A stretch of DNA of 64,000 bases from Synechococcus sp. RS9916 (GTDB taxonomy: Bacteria; Cyanobacteriota; Cyanobacteriia; PCC-6307; Cyanobiaceae): contig NZ_DS022299.1 of NCBI RefSeq assembly GCF_000153825.1, positions 647,216-711,215 of the forward strand. Reading direction: 5' to 3'. Each line of letters begins with the position of its first letter. The stretch's first letter is position 1. Below, in pieces: positions 18,609 to 27,205 of the stretch. The notes under the pieces are model-generated. The model worked only from the letters and a program-made list of their open reading frames with translations. It was not told where the DNA came from and did no database searches. The position numbers and the translations under genes are program-made.

Positions 18609-18662
18609 CTTGCGATTGGATTTGTACCTGAAGGGACCTAGTCGGTCCCTCCACGATTGGTT

Positions 18663-18920
18663 TCAGAGCAAGCCGCGAGCAGCGAGGCCCTGGATGGTTC
18701 CGATACCGATGACATGACCCAGGCTGGTGGTGCCGAGAAGGGCTGCGTGGCCCATGCCGCCGAAGAAGGTGGCGTTAGGGAGTTTGGCGCCCTCGTTGGG
18801 GAACTTGATGGTCGCCTTGCCGATGCCAATGGCGATGACATTGCACACGATCATCACCAGTGCCACTTTGGGAGACCAGCTGAAGGAGGCGGGAGCGATG
18901 GCCAGAAGCGGGGTGAACAT
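18663..18920 (-). CDS. psaK: Photosystem I reaction centre subunit PsaK
   Basis: 85 aa, normal length. Two membrane helices: one early (residues about 15-35, SPKVALVMIVCNVIAIGIG) and one late (about 55-80). The conserved mid-loop contains ATIKFPNEGAKLPN and is followed by FGGMGHAALLGTTSLGHVIG. PsaK sits at the edge of the photosystem I trimer and helps bind antennae. ATG 18920 (MFTPLLAIAPASFSW) fits the known processing region. A terminator lies downstream at 18586. Confidence 0.94.
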   Translation of the reverse strand: MFTPLLAIAPASFSWSPKVALVMIVCNVIAIGIGKATIKFPNEGAKLPNATFFGGMGHAALLGTTSLGHVIGIGTIQGLAARGLL

Positions 18921-18984
18921 GCAAACCCTGAAGAGACACCTCATCTTCAGGTTTAAGGAAGCATCGATCCAATCCTCGTAAAGG

Positions 18985-19314
18985 TTATTCACCCGGAGGA
19001 GAAGAACGCTGCACGCCAGCACGTTGGATTAATCCAGCCACAATCAAGGCATTGCTGAGGGTCAGAAAAGCTTCTGCACCGCCATGCAGGGGATCAACGC
19101 CCACAAGTTCGCTGTCAAAAACACGCAGAGCGACGATGGCAGCAACGATCGTCACCGCAACAAATAAAAGTGTGAGACGGAAGCCAAGCAGCGTCAGGGG
19201 ATGCAAGTTTTTGGCCTTGGCAGCCCAAAACAAAAAGACCAGATAGGGAAGGAGTGAGAGCGCGAACAGGGGCGAGGGGTCAATGGTCGCCAGCTGCTGA
19301 ATCCAGCTCATCAT
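18985..19314 (-). CDS. DUF3593 family membrane protein
   Basis: 109 aa with three hydrophobic segments and the family-like LFALSLLPYLVFLFWAAKAK segment near the N terminus, then a lumen-facing FDSELVGVDPLHGGAEAFLT motif. DUF3593 proteins occur in cyanobacteria and plastids; their function is unknown. The start (double ATG at 19314/19311) overlaps the stop of the DUF2499 gene by 4 nt, implying coupled translation. psaK lies directly downstream, 64 bp away. Confidence 0.82.
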   Translation of the reverse strand: MMSWIQQLATIDPSPLFALSLLPYLVFLFWAAKAKNLHPLTLLGFRLTLLFVAVTIVAAIVALRVFDSELVGVDPLHGGAEAFLTLSNALIVAGLIQRAGVQRSSPPGE

Positions 19315-19619
19315 CCTTGCGACTCCGCTGATTCATTCCGTACAAGCACCCACGCCGCAGCCGCAAGACAGACATTGCCCAATGCGGTGCAACCCGCCTG
19401 CAACACCACCAAACCTCGCAATTGTTCGCTGTTGTCGAACAGATGCCATGTGCAGGCCGCCATGGCACTGATCAGAGCAGGAGTCATGGCCAAGGCCAAC
19501 CAACGCAGACCGTTCTGCTGTTGCCGTTGTGCCTGAAGGCCCAGCAGAAGGATGGCCACGATCCACTCCAGAACGGATGCGACATGGATCCACCATGTGC
19601 CGAGCGACAGCGCGTGCAT
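19311..19619 (-). CDS. DUF2499 family membrane protein
   Basis: 102 aa starting MHALSLGTWWIHVASVLEWI, the typical DUF2499 opening, with three or four hydrophobic spans and a conserved ALAMTPALISAMAACTWHLF stretch. It is found in cyanobacteria and chloroplast-targeted plant proteins; the role is unknown. The 4-nt overlap with the DUF3593 gene and the regular co-occurrence of the two families suggest they form a complex (inference). The ATG at 19619 is preferred to the upstream frame extension. Confidence 0.82.
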   Translation of the reverse strand: MHALSLGTWWIHVASVLEWIVAILLLGLQAQRQQQNGLRWLALAMTPALISAMAACTWHLFDNSEQLRGLVVLQAGCTALGNVCLAAAAWVLVRNESAESQG

Positions 19620-19688
19620 CGAAACGGGAAGCTGGTTGGAGCCTAGGTGTTGCAACCGCTGGATAATGACTCTGCCAAGACAGGCTCA

Positions 19689-20780
19689 ATGGCGTTGATC
19701 GAGACGGCCAGGACGCGCAACGTGCTCGTCTGCGGCTATTACGGAGAGCACAACCTTGGTGATGACGCTCTGCTGGAGGTCCTGCTGACCCAGCTGCCTT
19801 CCGATTGGAAGGCGTTGGTCACCGCCCATGACGGGCTCGCTGTCAATGCGTCGCACCCTGAAGTGCAGACGGTTCAGCGCCGGTCGTTGACGACGACGAT
19901 CAAAGCGCTGATGCGGTCCCAAGCCCTTGTCTTGGGAGGCGGCAGCCTGCTGCAGGACAGCACCAGTTTCAAGAGCCTGATCTATTACCTCATCCTCATT
20001 GCTCTGGCCCGTTTCAACGGCAAACCCGTTGTCCTCTGGGGGCAAGGTCTGGGTCCGCTTCGTCGACGATTGAGCCGTTCCTTGGTCCGTTTGATCCTCC
20101 CCTGGGTCCAGGCGATTGGCTGGCGGGATCCGGAGTCGCAGGCCTTGGCCGATCGTTGGAGGATTCGGGTTCCTGCCCTGATGGCGGCGGATCCTGTTTG
20201 GAGTTATCCAGGATCGATCTGGAAGGGAGCTGATTGCTCAAGCAACGAGCGCATGGGGCTGGTGCTGTGTTGGCGACCCACCGATCTGTTGGATGTCGCT
20301 GGATGGTCTGCGCTGTTGCATGGGGTGGAAGCTCTGTCGGCCGAGCACGGGCTTCCAGTGACCTGGCTGGCCTTCCATCAGCACCAGGATCAACAGCTCC
20401 CCCAGTTGCTTCAGTCCGATGGATTGATGAGCGCTGCCCTTGCCGAGCGATCGCAATTCGTAATGGCGACCTCCTTACCACAGGTGATGGATGTGTTCTC
20501 CCGAGCCCAGTTGGTGCTGCCCATGCGTCTGCACGCCTTGATCTTGGCGCAGCTAGCCGGTGCACCTTGTTTTGCGCTCAGTTATGACCCGAAGGTGCGT
20601 GCTGCAGCTGCCATGGCTGGGGTGGATTGCGCTGAGTTGGATGATTTGCCCAGTCGCAGCTTTCTCCTTGAGCGCTGGTCAGGTCAGATGATGCAACCTC
20701 CTAACTCTCAGATGATTCAGTCGATCAAAGATGATGCGGCCCGCCATGGAGCCATGTTGCACTCAGCCTTAATGACCTGA
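19689..20780 (+). CDS. csaB: Polysaccharide pyruvyl transferase family protein (CsaB-like)
   Basis: 363 aa. The N-terminal VLVCGYYGEHNLGDDALLE motif and the later VLPMRLHALILAQLAGAPCFALSYDPK block (VLPMRLHALILAQ, then SYDPKV) are characteristic of the CsaB group, which adds ketal-linked pyruvate to cell-wall polysaccharides; in bacilli this anchors S-layer proteins. The acceptor here is unknown, probably an envelope glycan. ATG 19689 (MALIETARTRNV) is chosen over a start 14 codons upstream. It is divergent from DUF2499 and ends 11 bp before the convergent ggtA. Confidence 0.88.
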   Translation: MALIETARTRNVLVCGYYGEHNLGDDALLEVLLTQLPSDWKALVTAHDGLAVNASHPEVQTVQRRSLTTTIKALMRSQALVLGGGSLLQDSTSFKSLIYYLILIALARFNGKPVVLWGQGLGPLRRRLSRSLVRLILPWVQAIGWRDPESQALADRWRIRVPALMAADPVWSYPGSIWKGADCSSNERMGLVLCWRPTDLLDVAGWSALLHGVEALSAEHGLPVTWLAFHQHQDQQLPQLLQSDGLMSAALAERSQFVMATSLPQVMDVFSRAQLVLPMRLHALILAQLAGAPCFALSYDPKVRAAAAMAGVDCAELDDLPSRSFLLERWSGQMMQPPNSQMIQSIKDDAARHGAMLHSALMT

Positions 20781-20791
20781 ATCTGCCGTGC

Positions 20792-21766
20792 TCAATCTGG
20801 GAGTCGTTGACCAGAATCGGCACTGAAGCGATGTTCGTCACTGCTGGACCACCCCACCTGAATGGATTCAGGGATCTCCTGCTCAGCACTGGTGAGCAAG
20901 CGCAGGAGACCCAGTGGAGATTGCAATTGCCAGATTTGACTGGACCCCAGCCATTCCCGATGCATCAGCTGACAGGGCACTCCACCAGTTTGTAAGCGCA
21001 GTGCCTCAGGCCGCACTGCCTTGACCACTCCCTGTTCGGGGGGAAGCACGTTGATCTGAGGTCGTCCAATGAACATGGCGACAAACAAGGAGCCTGGGGT
21101 GTCATAGAGCTCCCGAGGTGCGGCGATCTGTTCCAGCCGACCCTCACGCAACACAGCGATCCGATCGGCCATGGCCATCGCTTCATGTTGATCATGGGTC
21201 ACGTAGATCACAGGCTTGCGATCGTTGAGCACCAGTCGGCGTAATTCCGGTCGAAGTTCTTCGCGCAGCTGAGCATCGAGGTTGCTCATCGGCTCATCGA
21301 GCAAATACAGATGGGGATCACGCAGGAGTGCTCGTGCCAGGGCCACCCGTTGACGTTGCCCACCAGACAGCTGGCTGGGGCGTTGGTTTGCGCGTTCCTC
21401 CAGCTGCACCACATGCAGCATCTGACGTACCCGTTGTTGTCGTTCCTGGGCTGGGATCCCCCGCACTTTCAGCCCCAGTTCCAGGTTGGCTGACACGCTC
21501 AAGTGCGGGAACAGGGCATAGCTCTGGAACACCATTCCCACCTTGCGCTCCAAGGCTGGAGTGGCCGTGACGTCTTGATCGTTGATATGAATCGAACCTT
21601 CATCCGGTTGGTCAAGTCCGGCAATCAGTCGCAGCGTGGTGCTTTTGCCACAACCACTGGGGCCCACCAGCGCGAGGCATTCCCCGTCGTTGACGCACAG
21701 ATCAAGGTGACGAAGAATCCAGCGGTTGCCAGCCTTTCGGCCCAGTTGGTTCAGAGAGAGGCTCAT
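20792..21766 (-). CDS. ggtA: Glucosylglycerol-type ABC transporter ATP-binding protein
   Basis: 324 aa carbohydrate-import ATPase of the MalK/UgpC class. Walker [10 protein letters not shown], signature LSGGQRQRVALARA and Walker B LYLLDEPMSNLD are intact, with a conserved switch His in YVTHDQHEA. The roughly 90-residue C-terminal OB-like domain is shorter than in MalK. It is the last gene of ggpS-ggtB-ggtC-ggtD-ggtA and starts with a 4-nt overlap (ATGA) with ggtD. The substrate is assigned by linkage to ggpS; related Ggt transporters also carry sucrose and trehalose. It may also energise the lone permease at 1193. Confidence 0.9.
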   Translation of the reverse strand: MSLSLNQLGRKAGNRWILRHLDLCVNDGECLALVGPSGCGKSTTLRLIAGLDQPDEGSIHINDQDVTATPALERKVGMVFQSYALFPHLSVSANLELGLKVRGIPAQERQQRVRQMLHVVQLEERANQRPSQLSGGQRQRVALARALLRDPHLYLLDEPMSNLDAQLREELRPELRRLVLNDRKPVIYVTHDQHEAMAMADRIAVLREGRLEQIAAPRELYDTPGSLFVAMFIGRPQINVLPPEQGVVKAVRPEALRLQTGGVPCQLMHREWLGSSQIWQLQSPLGLLRLLTSAEQEIPESIQVGWSSSDEHRFSADSGQRLPD

Positions 21767-22584
21767 CCTTTGACAGCTCCATTGGTGAGCCCCGAAACGA
21801 TCGATCGTTGAAAGATCAGCACAAGGGCGATGAGGGGGATGGACCCCAGAACCGTTGCAGCGGCATAGGCCCCGTAGGGCACCGAGTAGATCGATGATCC
21901 AGCAATGCGCGCCATGGCGACCGGCAGGGTGAGCCGGTCTGCATCGCTGATCCAGGTCAAAGCGATTGGATACTCGTTCCAGGAAAATAGAAACACAAGA
22001 ATCGCCGTGCTCGTGGTGGCCGGTGCAATCAGGGGGATCAACACCCAGCGCAGGCGTTGCCACAACCCCAGGCCTTCCAGGCGAGCCGCATCTTCAAGAT
22101 CGACCGGTAGATCCTGAAATGCTGCTGATAGCAACAGAATCGCCAAGGGCTGTGACAAGGCTGCGTAGGGAATGGTTAGTGCGAAGAGCTGATTGCCGAG
22201 ATGGAGCGTGCGTGCAACTTCCAGCAAGGCCAGGAAGAGGAGCACATAGGGAAATAGGGCAGCAGCAATCAAGAGACTCTTAGCAATCGCAGTGATTCGA
22301 TTGCGCATCCGGGTGAGGGCATAGGCCGCTGGAGTGGCAATGACGAGGGTGAGTACGGTGCTGCAGGCACCAACCACCAGGCTGTTGACCAGATATCTCC
22401 AGAAGGGTGGATTTCCGGAGAGCACAGCCCGGTAGTGCGCCAACGTCCAGCGTTGATCAAGAGCCGCCAATGGAGTCACCAGCGCCTGATCGGTGCTGAA
22501 TGAGGTGTACAGCTGCCAGAGCAGTGGTCCAAGTGACCAAGCAAGCAACAACAGAATCCAGAACCGACGGATGGTTGTTTCCAT
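21763..22584 (-). CDS. ggtD: Glucosylglycerol ABC transporter permease (MalG-like)
   Basis: 273 aa with six predicted membrane helices. The EAA coupling loop reads LEDAARLEGLGLWQRL, followed by ILIPLIAPA-type helix residues, typical of MalG/UgpE permeases. The start is ATG 22584 (METTIRRFWILLL), 2 bp after the ggtC stop. The upstream frame extension into ggtC is ignored. The 3' end overlaps ggtA by 4 nt. Assigned to osmolyte uptake or recovery by operon context. Confidence 0.88.
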   Translation of the reverse strand: METTIRRFWILLLLAWSLGPLLWQLYTSFSTDQALVTPLAALDQRWTLAHYRAVLSGNPPFWRYLVNSLVVGACSTVLTLVIATPAAYALTRMRNRITAIAKSLLIAAALFPYVLLFLALLEVARTLHLGNQLFALTIPYAALSQPLAILLLSAAFQDLPVDLEDAARLEGLGLWQRLRWVLIPLIAPATTSTAILVFLFSWNEYPIALTWISDADRLTLPVAMARIAGSSIYSVPYGAYAAATVLGSIPLIALVLIFQRSIVSGLTNGAVKG

Positions 22585-22586
22585 GG

Positions 22587-23447
22587 TCAAGCTCCCCACC
22601 GCCAACGCTGCAGCCTTGTGAGCAGCCACCAGCTCCCTCCACAAAGAAGCAACAACAGCAGAAAACTTCCCAACATCACTGTGGCGCTATAGCCAAAGTC
22701 GAGAAACCGCATCGCGTTTAGATAGGCGTAGAGAGCGAGGCTCTCAGTGCTGCTGGCTGGTCCCCCTCCAGTCATCACCTGAATGAGATCAAAGACACCG
22801 AAGGCCTGTGCCAAACGAAAGAGCAGGGCTAGGGCGATGTAGGGGCGTAGAAGGGGCAAGGTGATCCGCAGAAAACAGGTGCGGCTGTTTGCCCCCTCGA
22901 GACGCAGTGCCTCATAGAGATCATCAGGAATGGTTTGCAGGCCAGCCAGAAGAATGAGCGCTGCGAACGGCGTGGTTTTCCAGACGTCACCGACAACGGT
23001 GGCCATCCAAGTGATCGCAGGGTTCGCGAGGATATTCAGGTCAGGAAATCCCATCAGTGCTGCTCCCTGGTTCAGTGGGCCATAGGGGGTGTTGAAGATC
23101 CATCGCCACCCCAAGGCCATCACGGTTGTTGGCAATGCCCAGGGGATCAACACCATGGCGCGAACAGCCCCCCGCCCTCGCCAGCGTTGATCAAGCAATA
23201 GGGCAATCCCTAAGGCGAGGATCAGCTCAGCCCCAACAGAGACACCCGCGAAACGCAGGGTCTGGGCTGCGTCCTGCCAGAAGCGTTCGTCACTGGCCAG
23301 TCGCCACCAGTTGGCTCCTTGATTGGGCACCGGAAGCAAACCCGTCAGCACCGAATCGGCGTGGCCGCTGAGCCAGCCGTAGTGAAGCAGCGGCCCAACA
23401 AACACGAAGGCCAACAGAAAAGCTGCAGGGAGGAGTAAGGCAATCAT
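22587..23447 (-). CDS. ggtC: Glucosylglycerol ABC transporter permease (MalF-like)
   Basis: 286 aa with six membrane helices. The coupling loop is LYEALRLEGANSRTCFLRITLPLLRP-like (LYEALRLEGAN, then ITLPLLRPYIAL). The ATG at 23447 overlaps the ggtB stop by 4 nt. Together with GgtD it forms the membrane pore. It resembles the unlinked permease at 1193 in its coupling-loop region, so the two could be paralogues. Confidence 0.88.
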   Translation of the reverse strand: MIALLLPAAFLLAFVFVGPLLHYGWLSGHADSVLTGLLPVPNQGANWWRLASDERFWQDAAQTLRFAGVSVGAELILALGIALLLDQRWRGRGAVRAMVLIPWALPTTVMALGWRWIFNTPYGPLNQGAALMGFPDLNILANPAITWMATVVGDVWKTTPFAALILLAGLQTIPDDLYEALRLEGANSRTCFLRITLPLLRPYIALALLFRLAQAFGVFDLIQVMTGGGPASSTESLALYAYLNAMRFLDFGYSATVMLGSFLLLLLLCGGSWWLLTRLQRWRWGA

Positions 23448-24730
23448 TCGTTCAGATCTCCTGCTGATCGCATGATTGTTTTGGTGGTGAACGTGGCGTT
23501 CTCCATCCCCTGTTTGGCATCCACTTCTCCCGTCAACACAGCACTGAGATTGCGTTGAAGCACATCGCTCAGCTGGGCGTAAAGGGGGGTTTCTGGCCTC
23601 GATTTGGTGTGGTCAAGAGCTTCGGCGAGTTCCGGAAGCGTGGGATTGATGCTCACCAGCTCTGGGTCGTGGAACAAGGCCTCAATGGTTGGCGTGTAGC
23701 CGTTCTCGAGGAACAACTGTTTTTGAGCCTTCTCTGAGGTGAGGAAACGAATCGCGTCAGCGGCTGCATCACGATGGGCACTTCCCTTCAGTAGAGCCAA
23801 ACCCCAACTCCCAAGGGTGGCTGTGGACAGGGAGGGATCCTTGGCCACCATGGTGGTCACACCAACCTTGCCTTTCACCTGGCTGTCGCTCTTTTGCAAC
23901 TCGGCCCATGCGTAGGGCCAGTTGCGCATGAAAGCGGCATCTCCAACTTTGAAACTCTGGAGTGCTTCTGGCTCGGCGAAATTGGTCACGGCCTGTGGGC
24001 TAATGCCTTTGGAGATCAGCTGGCGCAACCAAGCTGCGGCCTCAATCCCTGCCGGCTGATCCAGACCAACCAGGCCATTGCTCGGGTTGAGCCAGGTCCC
24101 ACCGAAGCCATCAATCAGCTCGAGAAAGACGCAACTGAGCCCCTCGTACTGACGTCCCTCCCACACATATCCCCAAGGCACCCGTTTCTCTGCTTGCAGC
24201 TTTTGGCTGATCGCCTCGAGCTGCTGTGGCGTTTGGGGCGGCTGATCCATGAGATCGGTCCGCCAGTAGAGCAACCCCATGCTCGCCACAAAGGGCCAGC
24301 GATACAGCGTGCCGTTGTAGGCATTCCCTTCCCTTGATCCGGGTGCCAGCGCCTCAATCTCGTTGTCTGAAAACCATGAACTGAGGGGTTCAAGCCAGCC
24401 TGCAGCAGCGTATTTGGGAAGCCAGGTCAGATCCATGAGCAGAGCATCAAAGGGAGCGTCTCCCAACAACAGGCTGCTGATGGCCAGGTCCGAAATTGCT
24501 TCGGTTTCCAGGGGACCTCGAATCACCTCCAAATGCACCTTGCCGCGTTGCTCGGCATTGAATTGTTCAACAAGTGGCTTGCTTGCATCCGCAAATGGAG
24601 CAGGCATCAGGATATTGACCTGTTCAACCTGTTGAGCCTGGGCCCAGATCCAGCCGAGTGGAAGAACCAAGAGGGCCAGCACCCCTGCAATCAGCAGTGG
24701 TGGAATCCGACTGAACCGGCGGAATCTCAT
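23444..24730 (-). CDS. ggtB: Glucosylglycerol ABC transporter substrate-binding protein
   Basis: 428 aa extracellular solute-binding protein of the sugar class. An N-terminal basic/hydrophobic segment (RIPPLLIAGVLALLVLPLGW) acts as signal or membrane anchor; no lipobox cysteine is visible. The mature part has a MalE-like fold, with DALLMDLTWLPKYAAAGWLEP early and GSWGLALLKGS in the later lobe. It catches osmolyte for GgtC/D/A. The ATG overlaps the ggpS stop by 4 nt. Confidence 0.88.
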   Translation of the reverse strand: MRFRRFSRIPPLLIAGVLALLVLPLGWIWAQAQQVEQVNILMPAPFADASKPLVEQFNAEQRGKVHLEVIRGPLETEAISDLAISSLLLGDAPFDALLMDLTWLPKYAAAGWLEPLSSWFSDNEIEALAPGSREGNAYNGTLYRWPFVASMGLLYWRTDLMDQPPQTPQQLEAISQKLQAEKRVPWGYVWEGRQYEGLSCVFLELIDGFGGTWLNPSNGLVGLDQPAGIEAAAWLRQLISKGISPQAVTNFAEPEALQSFKVGDAAFMRNWPYAWAELQKSDSQVKGKVGVTTMVAKDPSLSTATLGSWGLALLKGSAHRDAAADAIRFLTSEKAQKQLFLENGYTPTIEALFHDPELVSINPTLPELAEALDHTKSRPETPLYAQLSDVLQRNLSAVLTGEVDAKQGMENATFTTKTIMRSAGDLNE

Positions 24731-26220
24731 GCCAGGAAGGAATCAAGAGATCCCATTTGCTCTTCAGCCCAGTCCTGAACAGTGAAGGATTCCACGGCTG
24801 TGGTCATGGTGCGCATCCTGCGTTTCTGCTCGTTTTCTGGCATGGAGAGTGCAAGTTCGATGGCTTCGTCCATGCGCCGATGGGAATAAGGGTTGGTGAG
24901 AACCGCACCATCGAGCACAACAGAAGCACCCGTGAATTCAGACAACACAAGAACACCCGATTTGTCTTTGCGTGCTGCGGCATATTCCTTCGCCACAAGA
25001 TTCAGTCCATCCCGTAAGGGAGTGATCCAGCACACGTCGGCATGGGTGAACCATGCCACCATTTCTTCATAGGGAATACGCCGGGTTGAAAAACGCACTG
25101 GTACCCAATCCATCTTGCTGAATCGGCCGTTGATACGGCCAGCCATTTCTTCAATGGAACGCTGCGTGTCTTCGTAGATTTTCATCCCATTGGCGGCTGA
25201 CACACAGGCCAGCATCAATACGACTTCGCCGTGCAGGTCTGCGCGACGCTCCAGCAAACGTTCAAACGCCAAAAGCAGTTCTTCATTGCCCTTGGTGTAA
25301 TCCACTCGGCTGGCTGAAAGGATTAACTTTCGCCCCTTTCGGGTGTCTTCCTCGATCCGTTCACCGAGGGCCTGGATTTCTGGGTCAGAAACCAAATCCT
25401 GAATCACATCAGGCGAGGTTCCTACTGGAGAGGACAGCAGCTGAATCGTGCGCCCTTCATAGGTGAGCCAAGGCGTCTCCGATGGCTCGGTGAGTGCAGA
25501 ACCGGTGGATAGAAAGCGTGCATTCACACCACGCTTTGGGCCTTTCTTGGCGCCAAGAAGGCAATTGGCAGCTCTTGCAAAATTTTCCGTGTAGCGGGGA
25601 ATATGAAAACCAACGAGGTCACAGCACAACAGACTTTCGAGGATCTCTCGTCTCCAGGGGAGGATGGCAAACACATCATTCCCTGGAAATGGGGTGTGAT
25701 GGAAGAATGCGATCTTTAGGTCGGGGCGTTCCGCACGGATGTATCCGGGTGCCAGCCAAAGGTTGTAGTCATGAACCCAAACAGTGGCGGCCTTGGCGGC
25801 TTCGCGACAAGCTGCTTCGGCAAAACGGCGATTGACTTCCTCGAAAATGCCCCAATCGGCATTGTTGACGTCGAAATAGTTGGGAAATGTATGGAGGATT
25901 GGCCAGATCGATTCTTTCGATGTGACGTGATAGAAGCTTGAAATCTGATAGTGCTCTAAAGGAATCCGGCGGAGCGTGAAGGGCGCTGGTTCCTCCATGG
26001 CAATTCGTTCATCGCCGCTGGTGTCATTTTCTTCAACCTGTCGCCAGGCAATCCATGTGCCATTCAGATGGCTTCTGAACAGATTGCGTAGGGTAGGAAT
26101 TATTCCATTAGGGCTTTTCTGATCCCCCCACGAACGGTTGCCCTGCTCGTCAATAATTTCGTCAAAAGGAGTGCGGTGATAAAGAAGAATGAATGAGCTT
26201 TTACCTTCTTCTTTCGTCAT
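24727..26220 (-). CDS. ggpS: Glucosylglycerol-phosphate synthase
   Basis: 497 aa GT20-family enzyme that joins ADP-glucose and glycerol 3-phosphate to glucosylglycerol phosphate, the precursor of the main osmolyte in moderately salt-tolerant cyanobacteria. The N terminus has LLYHRTPFDE and a NGIIPTLRNLF loop; WVHDYNLWL and FFHHTPFPGND are the GT20 catalytic-site motifs; SRVDYTKGN and the late DGLNLVAKEY motif bind nucleotide sugar. ATG 26220. It heads the operon, and the 72-bp upstream region should hold the salt-regulated promoter. The phosphatase that completes synthesis is not in this window. Confidence 0.94.
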   Translation of the reverse strand: MTKEEGKSSFILLYHRTPFDEIIDEQGNRSWGDQKSPNGIIPTLRNLFRSHLNGTWIAWRQVEENDTSGDERIAMEEPAPFTLRRIPLEHYQISSFYHVTSKESIWPILHTFPNYFDVNNADWGIFEEVNRRFAEAACREAAKAATVWVHDYNLWLAPGYIRAERPDLKIAFFHHTPFPGNDVFAILPWRREILESLLCCDLVGFHIPRYTENFARAANCLLGAKKGPKRGVNARFLSTGSALTEPSETPWLTYEGRTIQLLSSPVGTSPDVIQDLVSDPEIQALGERIEEDTRKGRKLILSASRVDYTKGNEELLLAFERLLERRADLHGEVVLMLACVSAANGMKIYEDTQRSIEEMAGRINGRFSKMDWVPVRFSTRRIPYEEMVAWFTHADVCWITPLRDGLNLVAKEYAAARKDKSGVLVLSEFTGASVVLDGAVLTNPYSHRRMDEAIELALSMPENEQKRRMRTMTTAVESFTVQDWAEEQMGSLDSFLA

Positions 26221-26292
26221 TAAATATGGAGTGGCGCCCTTGATGGCGCTAAGTCGTAGCCTCTCTACCCTCCCCCGATCGGGCGGGCTTTG

Positions 26293-26850
26293 TCAAATCG
26301 ATGCTTCGCTCTGCAACTGCTTCAGTCGGTTCATCACCTCTTGGGCATGACCTGTGGGCCTGACACCGGTCCACTGCTCACGGATGACCCCAGATGGGTC
26401 AATCAAAAAGGTATGGCGCATTGAGTAAGGGGCCATCCAGGAGCCATAGGCTTTACTGACTGTTCCGTCCGGGTCAGACAACAGCAAATAGTCGAGTGCC
26501 TCGGAGCTGCAGAAGGACGCATGATCTTCGACACCATCGGCACTCACGCCGACGATGGATGCATTGTTCTGTTCAAAGTCTTGGTTGAGGCTCTGAAATC
26601 CATGGGCCTCAATGGTGCAGCCAGACGTGAAATCGCGAGGATAGAAATAGAGGACGAGCCAGCGCCCCGCAAAGTCTTCCAAACTCCAACCCTTGATTTC
26701 ATCCTCCGTGCGTCGTGTGCCCTCGAGGTTGAAGCTTGGAGCAGGTTCATTCAGAGCGGGCGCTGGGCCTCCCAACGCCTTTGCGCTCTTAGGAAGACAA
26801 AAAAAGACTCCGAGCCCAAGGGACCGAAGCAGCAAATCACGTCGGTTCAT
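26293..26850 (-). CDS. PrxQ/BCP-type peroxiredoxin, exported
   Basis: 185 aa thiol peroxidase. The N terminus MNRRDLLLRSLGLGVFFC has a twin-arginine-like motif before a hydrophobic stretch and ends in an Ala-rich cleavage area, so export to lumen or periplasm is likely. The peroxidatic cysteine is C78 in FTSGCTIEA. The partner five residues on, usual in plastid PrxQ, is His83 here; a second Cys at 114, 36 residues away, fits the alternative BCP spacing and may be the resolving Cys. ATG 26850 is preferred over a start 15 codons earlier. Confidence 0.87.
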   Translation of the reverse strand: MNRRDLLLRSLGLGVFFCLPKSAKALGGPAPALNEPAPSFNLEGTRRTEDEIKGWSLEDFAGRWLVLYFYPRDFTSGCTIEAHGFQSLNQDFEQNNASIVGVSADGVEDHASFCSSEALDYLLLSDPDGTVSKAYGSWMAPYSMRHTFLIDPSGVIREQWTGVRPTGHAQEVMNRLKQLQSEASI

Positions 26851-26895
26851 GGGATTCGGAGTGGGCGTTAAAGACGGCTGAAAGCCGGAACACAA

Positions 26896-27132
26896 TCAGA
26901 ACTTGCTGAGATCAACCCCGAGGGAACGAGCGTAGGCACCAAGACCCTTCTTTTGGATGGTCTTGAGCGCACGAGTGGTGACGCGCAGCTTCACCCAGCG
27001 GTTGCCCTCTGCCCACCAGAGACGTCGTTGCTGCAGGTTGGCCTGCTGCAGTTTCTTGGTGCGGATATGGGAGTGGCTCACGGCCATGCCGTTGTTAGCC
27101 CGTGTACCGGTGAGCTGACACACCCGAGACAT
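26896..27132 (-). CDS. rpmB: 50S ribosomal protein bL28
   Basis: 78 aa. The [20 protein letters not shown] start, the [16 protein letters not shown] central strands and the [18 protein letters not shown] helix identify bL28. Normal length. It lies on the minus strand between htpG and the peroxiredoxin gene, 45 bp upstream of the latter. Confidence 0.97.
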   Translation of the reverse strand: MSRVCQLTGTRANNGMAVSHSHIRTKKLQQANLQQRRLWWAEGNRWVKLRVTTRALKTIQKKGLGAYARSLGVDLSKF

Positions 27133-27183
27133 GATGACGTTCCTGTAGAGCAGTGGCGTTAAGCCAAGGGATTATCTTATCAA

Positions 27184-27205
27184 AGAGGGATCCTCAGATC
27201 CCTCT
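27184..27205 (-). terminator. Hairpin at the end of htpG
   Basis: A perfect 9-bp stem (AGAGGGATC with GATCCCTCT) around a CTCA loop that contains the htpG stop codon. On the minus strand only a short T-rich stretch follows (TTTGATAAGAT), so termination strength is uncertain; it may instead protect the 3' end. Confidence 0.55.

Noticed and set aside
26270-26292. GC palindrome downstream of the peroxiredoxin gene
   Set aside because: The symmetric core is only CCCGATCGGG with no loop and no T run in either direction, so I do not call a terminator.
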